DNA of 64,000 nt. It comes from Enterococcus gilvus ATCC BAA-350 (GTDB taxonomy: Bacteria; Bacillota; Bacilli; Lactobacillales; Enterococcaceae). The number at the start of each line of letters is the position of its first letter. The first letter of the stretch is position 1. The stretch is taken from contig NZ_ASWH01000001.1 in the NCBI RefSeq assembly GCF_000407545.1, positions 1,937,501 to 2,001,500 of the forward strand, in the 5' to 3' direction. The position numbers and the translations under genes were made by a program. This document shows positions 26,293-34,583 of the stretch, one piece after another. Below the pieces are notes generated by a model. The model was not told where the DNA came from, did not search any database, and saw only the letters and a program-made list of their open reading frames with translations.

Positions 26293-26940
26293 TTGACTGT
26301 TACTATCCGATTAGAGGAAGAAAAGGATTATCGAATCGTAGAAGAAATCACACGGGAGGCTTTTTGGAATCTATATGTCCCCGGCGCTGAGGAACACTAC
26401 ATTGCTCACATGCTCCGCAAGCACCCGGATTTTATTCCAGAACTTACCTTTGTCATTGAGATAGATGAAAAAATCATTGGCAGCATTTTTTTCAGCAAGG
26501 CAAAAGTCGTCGATGAGACTGGTACAAACTATCCGGTGATTTCCTTTGGTCCAGTCAGTATCGCACCTGAGTATCACCGGCAAGGCTATGGTCGTATGCT
26601 GATTGAGCACGCCATCGCTGAGGCAAAAAATCTTGGGTATGAGGCAATCGTTATTGCCGGCTTTCCTTACCACTACCATCCCTATGGTTTTGTTGGATCA
26701 AAGAAATACAACATTTCTATGCCCGATGGACAGTTTTACACCGGGATCATGGCTCTTCCTTTAAAAGAAGGCGCACTTGATCACGTGCATGGCACCATAA
26801 TTTTCTCAGAAGGAATGTATCCTGATCCGGATGGTCTAGCAGCCTACGATCAAACATTCCCTGAAAAAGAGAAACGGGTCCTCCCTCACCAAGCAGCATT
26901 TGAAGCTGCTGTAAATGAGCGTGACGAAAAAGTCTATTGA
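26293..26940 (+). CDS. GNAT-family N-acetyltransferase
   Basis: 215 residues from the TTG at 26293, chosen because GGAGG lies 7 bases upstream; an earlier frame from 26209 runs through the previous terminator. The N-terminus reads TVTIRLEEEKDYRIVEEITREAF. The acetyl-CoA-binding motif is GPVSIAPEYHRQGYGRMLIEHA (motif A, around residues 90-110), with AGFPYHYHPYGF after it. This resembles YhbS/PhnO-type enzymes; the substrate is unknown. A long hairpin terminator follows. Confidence 0.88.
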   Translation: MTVTIRLEEEKDYRIVEEITREAFWNLYVPGAEEHYIAHMLRKHPDFIPELTFVIEIDEKIIGSIFFSKAKVVDETGTNYPVISFGPVSIAPEYHRQGYGRMLIEHAIAEAKNLGYEAIVIAGFPYHYHPYGFVGSKKYNISMPDGQFYTGIMALPLKEGALDHVHGTIIFSEGMYPDPDGLAAYDQTFPEKEKRVLPHQAAFEAAVNERDEKVY

Positions 26941-26961
26941 GAAATTTTCCGTTAAAAAAAG

Positions 26962-27016
26962 CCGAAGCGACCTCTTACTATGCAAAAGGATAGTAGAGAA
27001 TCGTTCGGTTTTTTTC
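26962..27016 (+). terminator. Terminator of the GNAT gene
   Basis: CCGAAGCGA and TCGTTCGG flank an inner stem CTCTTACTAT/ATAGTAGAG, followed by TTTTTTT; a long two-part hairpin. Confidence 0.85.
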
Positions 27017-27044
27017 TTGGCGGTAATTGTCTACCGACCATTTC

Positions 27045-27557
27045 TTATTTCTTTAAGTGCAATTGCGCAAATTGACCAAACTGCTCTGTTTCAATCAGAC
27101 GCAGTTTTTGCTGATTCGTTTGCGGTAAAAACAACGGAAAGCCTTCACCAAGTAGAATCGGTACAATTTGAATCCACCATTCATCAATGAGACCTGCTTC
27201 GATCACTGGCTGCAACAACGCACCGCCGCCAACGACCCAAACGGTTTTATCTGCTGGGAGATTTTGGATAAAGGCTACTGGATCTTCATCAACTACCTGC
27301 ATGTTATCGTCCACGCTGATTTTTGAATGACTAAAAATATAATTCTCTTTCTCCGGGTAAATGGTTTCCATTTCGGCATCGCGCTTTACCACGTCATAGG
27401 TTCGGCGGCCCATCATCGTATAGTCCACCGTTTGATAGAAGGAATCATAGGGAATGTGTTCCCCGCCTTCTTGGTGGTACAACCATTCGAGTCTATCTTC
27501 CTTATCTGCTAGGTAGCCATCTAAACTGATCGCTCCGTAAAATACTACTCTTGCCAC
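27045..27557 (-). CDS. RibD C-terminal/DHFR-like reductase
   Basis: 170 residues with a dihydrofolate-reductase-like fold. Motifs: VFYGAISLDGYLADKEDRLEW at the N-terminus, MMGRRTYDVV, KTVWVVGGGALLQPVIEAGL (cofactor-binding loop) and IVPILLGEGFPLF. Members (YyaP/YwjB type) are NADPH-binding reductases of unknown substrate. The start is GTG at 27557 with AGAGGTG upstream. It lies 52 bases after tag and may be co-transcribed with it. Confidence 0.88.
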   Translation of the reverse strand: MARVVFYGAISLDGYLADKEDRLEWLYHQEGGEHIPYDSFYQTVDYTMMGRRTYDVVKRDAEMETIYPEKENYIFSHSKISVDDNMQVVDEDPVAFIQNLPADKTVWVVGGGALLQPVIEAGLIDEWWIQIVPILLGEGFPLFLPQTNQQKLRLIETEQFGQFAQLHLKK

Positions 27558-27608
27558 GACTGCACCTCTTCTCTTTGTCTCCTCATTGTACCAATCAGCG
27601 TCGCGTAG

Positions 27609-28178
27609 TTACACTTTCTTGCTTAGCTCCTGATAGCGGAAACAAGCCGTTTCATGGTCATTAACGATTCCCACTGCTTGCAAAAAGGCATAGATCGTCG
27701 TACTTCCGACGAATTTGAACCCTCTTTTTTTCAAGTCCTTTGCGATCGTATCGGACAATTCGGTTTTAGCAGGTATTTCTGACACCGCGCTGATTTTATT
27801 ATCAACGACTTGGTGATCGACGAAGCCCCACAAATAATCAGAAAAGCTGAGACCTTCTGCCTGCATCTCCAACACTTTCTGTGCATTGATGATCGCCGCT
27901 TCTATTTTCCGACGATTGCGAATGATTCCTGCATCTTGCATCAGTGATGCCACTTTCTCTTCATCATAACGTGCTACTTTTTCAATATCGAACTGGTCAT
28001 AGGCTTGATCAAAATTTTCCATTTTGTTCAAAATCGTTTGCCAACTCAACCCTGCTTGATTCATGTCTAAAATCAACTTGCGAAAAAGGCGCTGATCCTC
28101 ATATTCTGGCACACCCCACACTGTGTCGTGATACACCTGCATATTTTCATTATTTCCAGACCATTGACATCGATACAT
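27609..28178 (-). CDS. tag: DNA-3-methyladenine glycosylase I
   Basis: 189 residues from MYRCQWSGN (ATG at 28178, GGAG 8 bases upstream; the GTG at 28187 is less likely). Tag removes 3-methyladenine from alkylated DNA. Family motifs are VYHDTVWGVPEYEDQRLFRK, LDMNQAGLSWQTIL and the C-terminal FKFVGSTTIYAFLQAVGIVNDH with the zinc ligand Cys/His set (Cys4, His17 and the HETACF end). Confidence 0.95.
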   Translation of the reverse strand: MYRCQWSGNNENMQVYHDTVWGVPEYEDQRLFRKLILDMNQAGLSWQTILNKMENFDQAYDQFDIEKVARYDEEKVASLMQDAGIIRNRRKIEAAIINAQKVLEMQAEGLSFSDYLWGFVDHQVVDNKISAVSEIPAKTELSDTIAKDLKKRGFKFVGSTTIYAFLQAVGIVNDHETACFRYQELSKKV

Positions 28179-28253
28179 CGTCCTCACTCCTACTTTTTAT
28201 TTTAACACGAACGTACGCTCCCCTTTAGTATAGCAGAAACTCAAAAAAAGTCA

Positions 28254-28289
28254 TTGCTTATTCTCAGTGTACTATGTATACTAGTACAC
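28254..28289 (+). promoter_or_regulatory. Promoter and operator of the YtrA-type ABC operon
   Basis: -35 TTGCTT at 28254-28259, 17 bases, -10 TATACT at 28277-28282. A perfect inverted repeat, GTGTACTA and TAGTACAC with a 7-base spacer (28267-28289), covers the -10 box. It is the obvious operator for the GntR/YtrA regulator encoded 33 bases downstream and implies autorepression. Confidence 0.85.
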
Positions 28290-28321
28290 ACGAAGACACC
28301 CTACATGAAAGTGGTGATAAA

Positions 28322-28708
28322 ATGGTGCGTATTGATAAAAATAGCAGCCGCGCTTACTATGAGCAGCTGGTTTTAGGGATCAAGGAAGATATTTTACACG
28401 GAATCTTACAGCCCGGAGACAAAATTCCTTCTGTTCGAGAAATGGCGAAGCAGCTATTGATGAATCCAAATACCATTAGTAAAGCCTATAAAGTCTTAGA
28501 AAATGAACGCGTCCTTGTCACGGTCAAAGGTAAAGGGACATTTGTTCGTGCCATCGAAGAAAGTCCCCGTGATGAGCTTCGTGTCCAAGAGCTGAAGCAG
28601 ACACTGAATGAACTCATCATCGAAGCCCGTCATTTACAGATCTCGCAAGAAGAGTTAATACACTGGGTCAAAGAATCAGAAGAAAGCTTAGGAGGTTCGT
28701 CATCTTGA
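28322..28708 (+). CDS. GntR-family repressor, YtrA type
   Basis: 128 residues from the ATG at 28322 (an upstream ATG at 28274 lies inside the operator). The N-terminal winged helix reads SSRAYYEQLVLGIKEDILHG, KIPSVREMAKQLLMNPNTI and SKAYKVLENERVL; the short C-terminal helical tail (QTLNELIIEARHLQIS) is the YtrA dimerisation unit. These repressors control the ABC transporter that follows, often in response to cell-wall antibiotics. The stop overlaps the ATPase start. Confidence 0.93.
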   Translation: MVRIDKNSSRAYYEQLVLGIKEDILHGILQPGDKIPSVREMAKQLLMNPNTISKAYKVLENERVLVTVKGKGTFVRAIEESPRDELRVQELKQTLNELIIEARHLQISQEELIHWVKESEESLGGSSS

Positions 28709-29589
28709 TAATCGAGAATATAAATAAAGAAATGGATCAGCGTGTGGTTTTAAAAAATATTACGCTTGAATTAGCTAAACATGAAATCGTAGGACTTGTT
28801 GGTCGCAACGGCTCTGGAAAGACGACCCTTTTACGTGTGATGGCTGGGCACTATCTTCCAGATGCCGGAGATATTACCATTGACCAGCGCTCCATTTTTG
28901 AATATCCAGAAATGAAGCAAGAACTTTTTTTCATTGATGAAAAAGAAAATTTTCTACGTACGTATTCTCTTAAAAAAATTTCAGCCTTTTATCAATTGGC
29001 ATATCCAAACTTTGATACAACTTTATTTACAGAGCTGGTGAACAAGCACGCCTTTGTCTTATCCAAAAACTATCGGCAGCTTTCTAAAGGGCAGCAAGCC
29101 TTGTATCAGATCATTTTAGCTGTGAGTTCAAACGCACACTATTTATTACTAGATGAACCCTTTGATGGATTGGATATTATTGTAAAAAAAGAAATCATCG
29201 GTTTGCTGATGGAACATTTAAGTGAGCATTCCCGCACCGCGTTGATTTCTTCTCATAATTTATTAGAGTTGGAAAGCTTGATCGATCGCGTTCTCCTTTT
29301 AAAAGAGCATACGATCATTAAAGATTATCGTTTAGAAGACATGCGGCAAAAAGCCAAGAAGCTTCAGCTAGTGTTCAAAACAAAAAAAGTTCCTTCTATA
29401 GTAAAGGAGCATTCTAAGCTGATTGATTTTCAAGGGCGGGTCGTCACTGTCGTCTTTGAAGACTTTTCAGTAGAACTTGAAGAGGCAATCAAGGAACAGG
29501 ACCCTCTTGTATACGAGGAGCTGCCTTTGACCTTGGAAGATCTTTTCGAAGCAAATTTAAAACCACGTAGAAAGGGGCTATTGAAATGA
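28705..29589 (+). CDS. ABC transporter ATP-binding protein
   Basis: 294 residues. Walker A GRNGSGKTTLLRVMAG (about 34-49), a signature written LSKGQQALYQ (usual form LSGGQ), Walker B HYLLLDEPFDGLD, and the H-loop SSHN. A C-terminal extension of about 80 residues follows, as in YtrB/BcrA-like exporters. The start is TTG at 28705 with GGAGG 10 bases upstream, overlapping the regulator stop by 4 bases. It energises the permease encoded next. Confidence 0.92.
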   Translation: MIIENINKEMDQRVVLKNITLELAKHEIVGLVGRNGSGKTTLLRVMAGHYLPDAGDITIDQRSIFEYPEMKQELFFIDEKENFLRTYSLKKISAFYQLAYPNFDTTLFTELVNKHAFVLSKNYRQLSKGQQALYQIILAVSSNAHYLLLDEPFDGLDIIVKKEIIGLLMEHLSEHSRTALISSHNLLELESLIDRVLLLKEHTIIKDYRLEDMRQKAKKLQLVFKTKKVPSIVKEHSKLIDFQGRVVTVVFEDFSVELEEAIKEQDPLVYEELPLTLEDLFEANLKPRRKGLLK

Positions 29590-30776
29590 TTCGTTCTATT
29601 TTTGCGGAGCGCTATAAAAAAGTATTGCTTACTGCGTGTTTGCTCGTGATCGGCGTTGGCGTTTTTAACGTAGTGATTGAAAACAATCAGTGGAAAAGTG
29701 TCTACAATGATCCCCACGGTAAAGAAAATTTTGAGAAGCATCGTCATGAGATCACCTATTGGGACGATGAAAAGGAGGACAACGTTCCTTTTTCTTCTTA
29801 TAAGGAATATCAAAATGCGCAACTGATTTTTTATCGGTCGTATGAATCGTACCCGAAAATAGTCACCGCTTCCGACTATTCTAAGGCCGTTGCCTATCAA
29901 TCAAACTTTGCCACCTATTTCAATAGCGCTCTGTTGCTGATCGTTCCATTGATGGGCTTCTTGCTTTTCTTTGTCGATCAAAAAACCGGCTTCAACCAAT
30001 TTCTTTTTTCATTAGGAACGTCCCGCAAGGACTTATTCCGAAAAAAAATACAGTTTGTCGCCGCGCCTTTTCTGCTAGCCACACTGGTTGGTCAGTTTCT
30101 ATACGCGCTACTGATTCATACATTGATTCCAGCGCCTTATATGAATGCCACGCTGGGACAATTATTTACATCCGTCCTTAGCAATTTTTCTTTACTATTC
30201 TTTTTGTTTTGTGCGAGTGCCTTTATCGGCTCAATGGTGGGGAATGCGTTTTTCGGGCCATTGACATTTGTTGTCTTTCTATTTTTAAGAAGCTGGTTGC
30301 CAAATGCGATTTACTCTTTTGGAGACATCCTCACGCTTTGGCGGGGCACCTTTGATGATCCGCTTCCAAGAACTCTTTTTGTTGATTCTGTTGGAAAAAC
30401 TGGCGGTGATCTGTTGGTAAATCTGATGATGATCACTCTTGGATTTCTTTTGCTGCTTTGGGCTTATCGAAAATATCAGACCTTATCTTTGGAAAACGAT
30501 AATGCTTACTTGCTTCACAAGGAATCCCGCTGGCCGATTTGGGCAATAATGACACTATTTACCTCTTTCATTCTTAGTCTCAATGTCTTTAATCCCTGGA
30601 TCATCTATTTGAACAATCGAATCAATCATATTGAAAATTCAATCATGCTTCCAATCATGTCAAACATCCTAGTCTTTCTTATCGTCGGCTGTATTTGTGC
30701 ATTGGTCGTCTTTTTCCAAGAAGTGACGAGTCGTTCAGTGAAGACTCTTGAAAAAGTCGCTCATCGAAAGGGGTGA
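29586..30776 (+). CDS. ABC transporter permease
   Basis: 396 residues. A first membrane segment (VLLTACLLVIGVGVFNVVI) is followed by an extracellular loop of about 80 residues, then further segments (ALLLIVPLMGFLLFF, FLLATLVGQFLYALLI, FSLLFFLFCASAFIGSMVG, LLVNLMMITLGFLLLLWAY, two at the C-terminus). The layout is that of ABC-2 or YtrC-type permeases paired with a YtrA regulator. The start overlaps the ATPase gene by 4 bases. Substrate unknown. Confidence 0.88.
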   Translation: MIRSIFAERYKKVLLTACLLVIGVGVFNVVIENNQWKSVYNDPHGKENFEKHRHEITYWDDEKEDNVPFSSYKEYQNAQLIFYRSYESYPKIVTASDYSKAVAYQSNFATYFNSALLLIVPLMGFLLFFVDQKTGFNQFLFSLGTSRKDLFRKKIQFVAAPFLLATLVGQFLYALLIHTLIPAPYMNATLGQLFTSVLSNFSLLFFLFCASAFIGSMVGNAFFGPLTFVVFLFLRSWLPNAIYSFGDILTLWRGTFDDPLPRTLFVDSVGKTGGDLLVNLMMITLGFLLLLWAYRKYQTLSLENDNAYLLHKESRWPIWAIMTLFTSFILSLNVFNPWIIYLNNRINHIENSIMLPIMSNILVFLIVGCICALVVFFQEVTSRSVKTLEKVAHRKG

Positions 30777-31378
30777 GTGACTTGGCTATCCTATTTCCTA
30801 TGTATCAAATTGCCTGTGTCTTCCTCCCCTGTCTGATCTATCAATATTTTGTTTTGAGGCGGAAGCAAGAAAGCATTCTACTAACATCTATGATTTGGCG
30901 TTGGACATTTATCTTCTATCTCTATTTAGTCGTATCCGTTACAGGCATCGGTACACTCGAAGATCTCCTTAGCTACCCGGAAGTGATCCGACCAGAAGAA
31001 ATAAACGTCCTTCCTTTCTCATCTGGATTCGGCATACAGAACATCTTGAATATTATCATGTTCATGCCTTTTGGGTTTTTAGTGCCTCTAATTTGGGAAC
31101 AGTCTCGTAAGCTATCGATCACTGTTCTTTTAGGTTTTGAGTTTTCCTTGTTGATCGAGTTTCTTCAATTGTTTAATAGACGAGCAACAGATATTGATGA
31201 TTTATTAATGAATACGTTAGGAGCTTTGCTGGGCTTCCTACTCTGGAAAATTTACCAGCTTTTATTCAAAAAAATGCCGAAGGAAATCCATTCGTTCCCA
31301 CGACAAGAACCATTGATCTATGTACTTCTTAGTCTTGCTGGCGTATTCTTCCTTTATCATTGGCGTTTCTTCTTATAA
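30773..31378 (+). CDS. VanZ-like membrane protein
   Basis: 201 residues, about five membrane segments. The VanZ core is seen in NILNIIMFMPFGFLVPLIWE, LLGFEFSLLIEFLQLFNRRATDIDDLLMNTLGALLG, which contains the conserved acidic/polar cluster. VanZ proteins give low-level teicoplanin resistance in some enterococci, but many chromosomal relatives have no known role. It starts with GTG, overlapping the permease by 4 bases, so it belongs to the YtrA operon. Confidence 0.88.
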   Translation: MSDLAILFPMYQIACVFLPCLIYQYFVLRRKQESILLTSMIWRWTFIFYLYLVVSVTGIGTLEDLLSYPEVIRPEEINVLPFSSGFGIQNILNIIMFMPFGFLVPLIWEQSRKLSITVLLGFEFSLLIEFLQLFNRRATDIDDLLMNTLGALLGFLLWKIYQLLFKKMPKEIHSFPRQEPLIYVLLSLAGVFFLYHWRFFL

Positions 31379-31419
31379 AAATAGCGTCTGCCTCATTTTT
31401 TGAGACAGACGCTATTTTT
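31378..31419. terminator. Bidirectional terminator between vanZ-like gene and ffh
   Basis: AAAAATAGCGTCTG and CAGACGCTATTTTT flank a short loop. A- and T-runs on both sides let it act for both converging genes. Confidence 0.92.
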
Positions 31420-31420
31420 A

Positions 31421-32836
31421 TTATTTACGTTTTTTCTTTTTCTTTTTGTTTTTCTTGACCATGCGATTCATCGCCATTTTACCCATCTTGCCTTTGATCC
31501 CGGAGCCGAACATTTGATCCATTCCGGCTGGCATACTGCCTTTACTCATTTGCTGCATCATTTTCCGCGATTCTTTAAATTGCTTGATCATCCGGTTGAC
31601 TTCCACAACGGAGTTTCCTGAACCGGCAGCGATTCTGCGACGGCGGCTTGGGTTCAACAAATCAGGATTTTCTCGTTCAGCAAGGGTCATTGAATACACC
31701 ATTGCCTTTTTACGCTCTACATCCTTCGGGTCTACTTTGATGTTTTCGATACCGGGCATTTGACTCATGCCGGGGATCATCTTCAACAAGTCTTCAATAG
31801 GTCCCATACCCATTACTTGATCCAATTGTTCAATAAAATCATTGAAGTCGAAGGTATTTTCCTTCATCTTACGAGCCAATTCTTCGGCTTTTTTCTCATC
31901 GTAATCTTGTTGGGCCTTCTCGATCAGAGTCAGCATATCCCCCATACCTAAGATTCGACTAGACATCCGATCTGGATGGAAGACTTCTAGATCCGTCAGC
32001 TTTTCACCAGACCCGATGAATTTGATCGGTGCGCCTGTGACTGCACGAATCGATAGCGCCGCACCACCACGAGTATCGCCGTCCAACTTCGTAATAACGA
32101 CCCCGGTGATTCCTAATTGTTCGTTGAAGCTTTGAGCCACATTGACCGCATCTTGACCAGTCATGGCATCGACAACTAAAAGAATTTCATTTGGCTGCGC
32201 GATTTCTTTGATTTGTTTTAATTCATCCATCAGTGCTTCATCAATATGCAGACGACCTGCCGTATCGATCAACACATAATCGTTTTTGTTTTCACGGGCT
32301 TGTTCCATCCCTTGGCGTACGATCTCGACAGGGCTCACATCCGTCCCCATATCAAAGACTGGAACATTTAATTGTTGACCCAATACTTTTAATTGGTCGA
32401 TCGCGGCTGGACGATAGATATCTCCTGCGATCATCAACGGACGCGCTTTTTCATTTTTGATCAGTTGATTGGCTAGTTTTCCGGCAAAGGTCGTTTTCCC
32501 TGCCCCTTGCAGACCGGCCATCATGATCACAGTTGGGATCTTCGGTGATTTTTCAATACCAACGGCTTCTGATCCTAAAGTCTTCGTTAATTCTTCGTCT
32601 ACGATTTTGACGATTTGCTGCGCGGGTGATAAGCTGTCTAATACTTCCGCTCCTAACGCACGCGTCCGCACTTCTTTCGTAAACTGCTTCACTACTTGCA
32701 AGTTAACGTCGGCTTCTAATAACGCCAAACGAATCTCACGCATCATTTCGGTTACGTCAGCTTCTGTGATTTTTCCTTTTTTGCGTAGTTTTCCCATCGC
32801 AGCTTGCAAGCGCTGCGTTAAACTTTCAAATGCCAT
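31421..32836 (-). CDS. ffh: Signal recognition particle protein Ffh
   Basis: 471 residues. The N domain is followed by the G domain with GLQGAGKTTFAGKLA, DTAGRLHIDE, ITKLDGDTRGGAALS and the insertion-box signature. A methionine-rich M domain (MIPGMSQMPG, KMMQQMSKG, GMDQMFGSG) ends in a lysine tail (NKKKKKKRK). Ffh binds 4.5S/6S RNA and signal sequences and targets nascent membrane proteins to FtsY. It is the downstream gene of ylxM, the usual partner. Confidence 0.97.
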   Translation of the reverse strand: MAFESLTQRLQAAMGKLRKKGKITEADVTEMMREIRLALLEADVNLQVVKQFTKEVRTRALGAEVLDSLSPAQQIVKIVDEELTKTLGSEAVGIEKSPKIPTVIMMAGLQGAGKTTFAGKLANQLIKNEKARPLMIAGDIYRPAAIDQLKVLGQQLNVPVFDMGTDVSPVEIVRQGMEQARENKNDYVLIDTAGRLHIDEALMDELKQIKEIAQPNEILLVVDAMTGQDAVNVAQSFNEQLGITGVVITKLDGDTRGGAALSIRAVTGAPIKFIGSGEKLTDLEVFHPDRMSSRILGMGDMLTLIEKAQQDYDEKKAEELARKMKENTFDFNDFIEQLDQVMGMGPIEDLLKMIPGMSQMPGIENIKVDPKDVERKKAMVYSMTLAERENPDLLNPSRRRRIAAGSGNSVVEVNRMIKQFKESRKMMQQMSKGSMPAGMDQMFGSGIKGKMGKMAMNRMVKKNKKKKKKRK

Positions 32837-32965
32837 TAATGATTTTCCTTTCTCCTCTTAAAATACACATTTCCCTCAAGAAATTTCTTGTCTGCGTCTT
32901 CTGCTCATCTTTTTATTCGGATAACTCATTCGATCAGTGCTCCAACCTAAAAACGAGAGGCACTT

Positions 32966-33304
32966 CTATTCATCTAAATCCTGCAAGCCTGTGATTGCTT
33001 CGGCTAAAAATTCATCCTTTGGATAATGCTCCGTCACATACACTTCCAATTTGTCTAACTGCTCTTCTCTGACGATATAATCAGAAAACAAATGCAATTT
33101 ACGCTCGTAATCTTCCAAGATTTTTTCTGTTCTTTTGATATTATCATAAACCGCCTGTCGACTCACCTGATATTCCTCGGCGATCTCACCTAGTGAAAAA
33201 TCGTCGGCGTAATACAATTCCATATAATTCATCTGCTTTTCAGTCAAAAGCGTCGCGTAGAATTCAAATAACGCGTTCATGCGATTCGTTTTTTCGATCT
33301 CCAT
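32966..33304 (-). CDS. ylxM: YlxM, helix-turn-helix activator of the SRP pathway
   Basis: 112 residues from [15 protein letters not shown]; the ATG at 33304 shares a base with the stop of the gene upstream. A sigma-70 region 4-like helix-turn-helix is seen in [35 protein letters not shown]. In streptococci YlxM stimulates Ffh/FtsY GTPase activity with small RNA. The 129-base gap to ffh shows no terminator. Confidence 0.92.
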   Translation of the reverse strand: MEIEKTNRMNALFEFYATLLTEKQMNYMELYYADDFSLGEIAEEYQVSRQAVYDNIKRTEKILEDYERKLHLFSDYIVREEQLDKLEVYVTEHYPKDEFLAEAITGLQDLDE

Positions 33305-33768
33305 TACGTCATCCTCATTTCTTGCCAATTTTCTTCAGAATAAACGGGTAATCCTTGTTGGATAAAATACGCTGTTGCCACACCGACACCCTCGATCCGA
33401 TTGCCGGAAAAACTGCCATCGTAGATCAAACGACTGCCGCAAGAAGGACTTCTTTCTTTTAGCACCAATGCCGTGATTTGCAACTTCTTTAGTTCTTCAA
33501 AAGCGGTGATGGCTCCTTGTTTAAAGGCTTCCGTCAGGTCGGTCCCCTCAGTATCGTAAACTTTCGCCTGCTCTTGCCACACAGCAAAGCCATCGCCGCC
33601 TTGTATCTCAGCCGGACAACGGGGTGTAGGCAAACCACCTAGAACTTCTGGACAAATCAGGACTGCTTGCCCTGTTTCAACAAAGTTTTTTAACGCCGTG
33701 ATCTCATTCGATCCGCCGTCATAACGACAAGCTACGCCGCCTAAACAAGCGCTTATACCTAACATCAT
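33304..33768 (-). CDS. DUF523 family protein
   Basis: 154 residues from the ATG pair at 33768/33765 (GGGAG 6 bases upstream). Conserved Cys motifs: [36 protein letters not shown] and [16 protein letters not shown]. The family is widespread and has no settled function; related domains suggest a metal- or thiol-dependent enzyme. Translationally coupled to ylxM by a one-base overlap. Confidence 0.9.
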   Translation of the reverse strand: MMLGISACLGGVACRYDGGSNEITALKNFVETGQAVLICPEVLGGLPTPRCPAEIQGGDGFAVWQEQAKVYDTEGTDLTEAFKQGAITAFEELKKLQITALVLKERSPSCGSRLIYDGSFSGNRIEGVGVATAYFIQQGLPVYSEENWQEMRMT

Positions 33769-33887
33769 TGATTCTCCCATCAAATTAATAGATAATAGGT
33801 GACAAAACTGCCTTCCCATTATACCATTTATTCAGGTGTGGAAATAGTCTTTCACAAATGAAAAGTTTTTAAAAAAAGGAGACACTT

Positions 33888-34583
33888 ATGAAACGTGTAC
33901 TAGTCGTAGACGATGAACCTTCAATCGTAAAGTTATTGAGCTTCAATCTGGAAAAAGAAGGCTATGGGGTAACCACCGCTGAGGATGGAAAAGACGGTTA
34001 TGAGCTGGCCTTGAATGAAAATTTTGATTTTATTATTTTGGACGTGATGCTCCCCTCAATGGATGGGTTGGAAATCGCCAAAAAATTACGGCAGGAAAAG
34101 ATCGACACCCCCATTTTGATGCTGACTGCCAAAGATGACGCTATTGATCGAATTCTTGGATTAGAGATCGGCGCAGATGATTATTTGACCAAACCCTTTT
34201 CTCCACGTGAAGTATTGGCTCGCATGAAGGCGATCTTTCGCCGCGTCGAACCGCGTCAAGAAAAGGAGGAACACGAATTTTTGACCGCTGGTGAAATCAA
34301 GGCCGATCTTTCAAATTATCAAGTCACTGTACGAGGTACGAAAATCGAATTGACGCCTAAGGAATTTGAACTGCTGGTCTATTTCATGAAGCGCAAGGAG
34401 CGGGTCATTGACCGTGATACACTGTTGGACAGAATTTGGCAATATGATTTTTCTGGTCAAAGCCGAATCGTCGATGTCCATGTGTCGCATCTGCGAGAAA
34501 AAATCGAGGTCGATCCGAAGCATCCTCAATACTTGCAAACGGTTCGTGGGTTCGGGTACAAGTTCCTGGTGCCCGTCCAATGA
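33888..34583 (+). CDS. phoP: Response regulator, OmpR/PhoP family
   Basis: 231 residues. The receiver domain has DD8-9, the phospho-acceptor Asp52 (FIILDVMLPSMDG) and Lys at LTKPFSP; a C-terminal winged helix (KIELTPKEFELLVYF, RIVDVHVSHLREKI) follows. It is assigned as PhoP because it is coupled to a PAS-containing PhoR-like kinase and faces pstS, which carries a Pho-box array. AAAGGAG upstream of the ATG. Confidence 0.9.
   Translation: MKRVLVVDDEPSIVKLLSFNLEKEGYGVTTAEDGKDGYELALNENFDFIILDVMLPSMDGLEIAKKLRQEKIDTPILMLTAKDDAIDRILGLEIGADDYLTKPFSPREVLARMKAIFRRVEPRQEKEEHEFLTAGEIKADLSNYQVTVRGTKIELTPKEFELLVYFMKRKERVIDRDTLLDRIWQYDFSGQSRIVDVHVSHLREKIEVDPKHPQYLQTVRGFGYKFLVPVQ

Noticed and set aside
29430..29900. 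156-residue minus-strand frame
   Set aside because: Shadow of the ABC ATPase/permease genes, with no ribosome site or family motif.
30773..31378. Glycopeptide resistance cluster (van)
   Set aside because: Only a VanZ-like protein is present; no ligase, dehydrogenase or dipeptidase genes accompany it.
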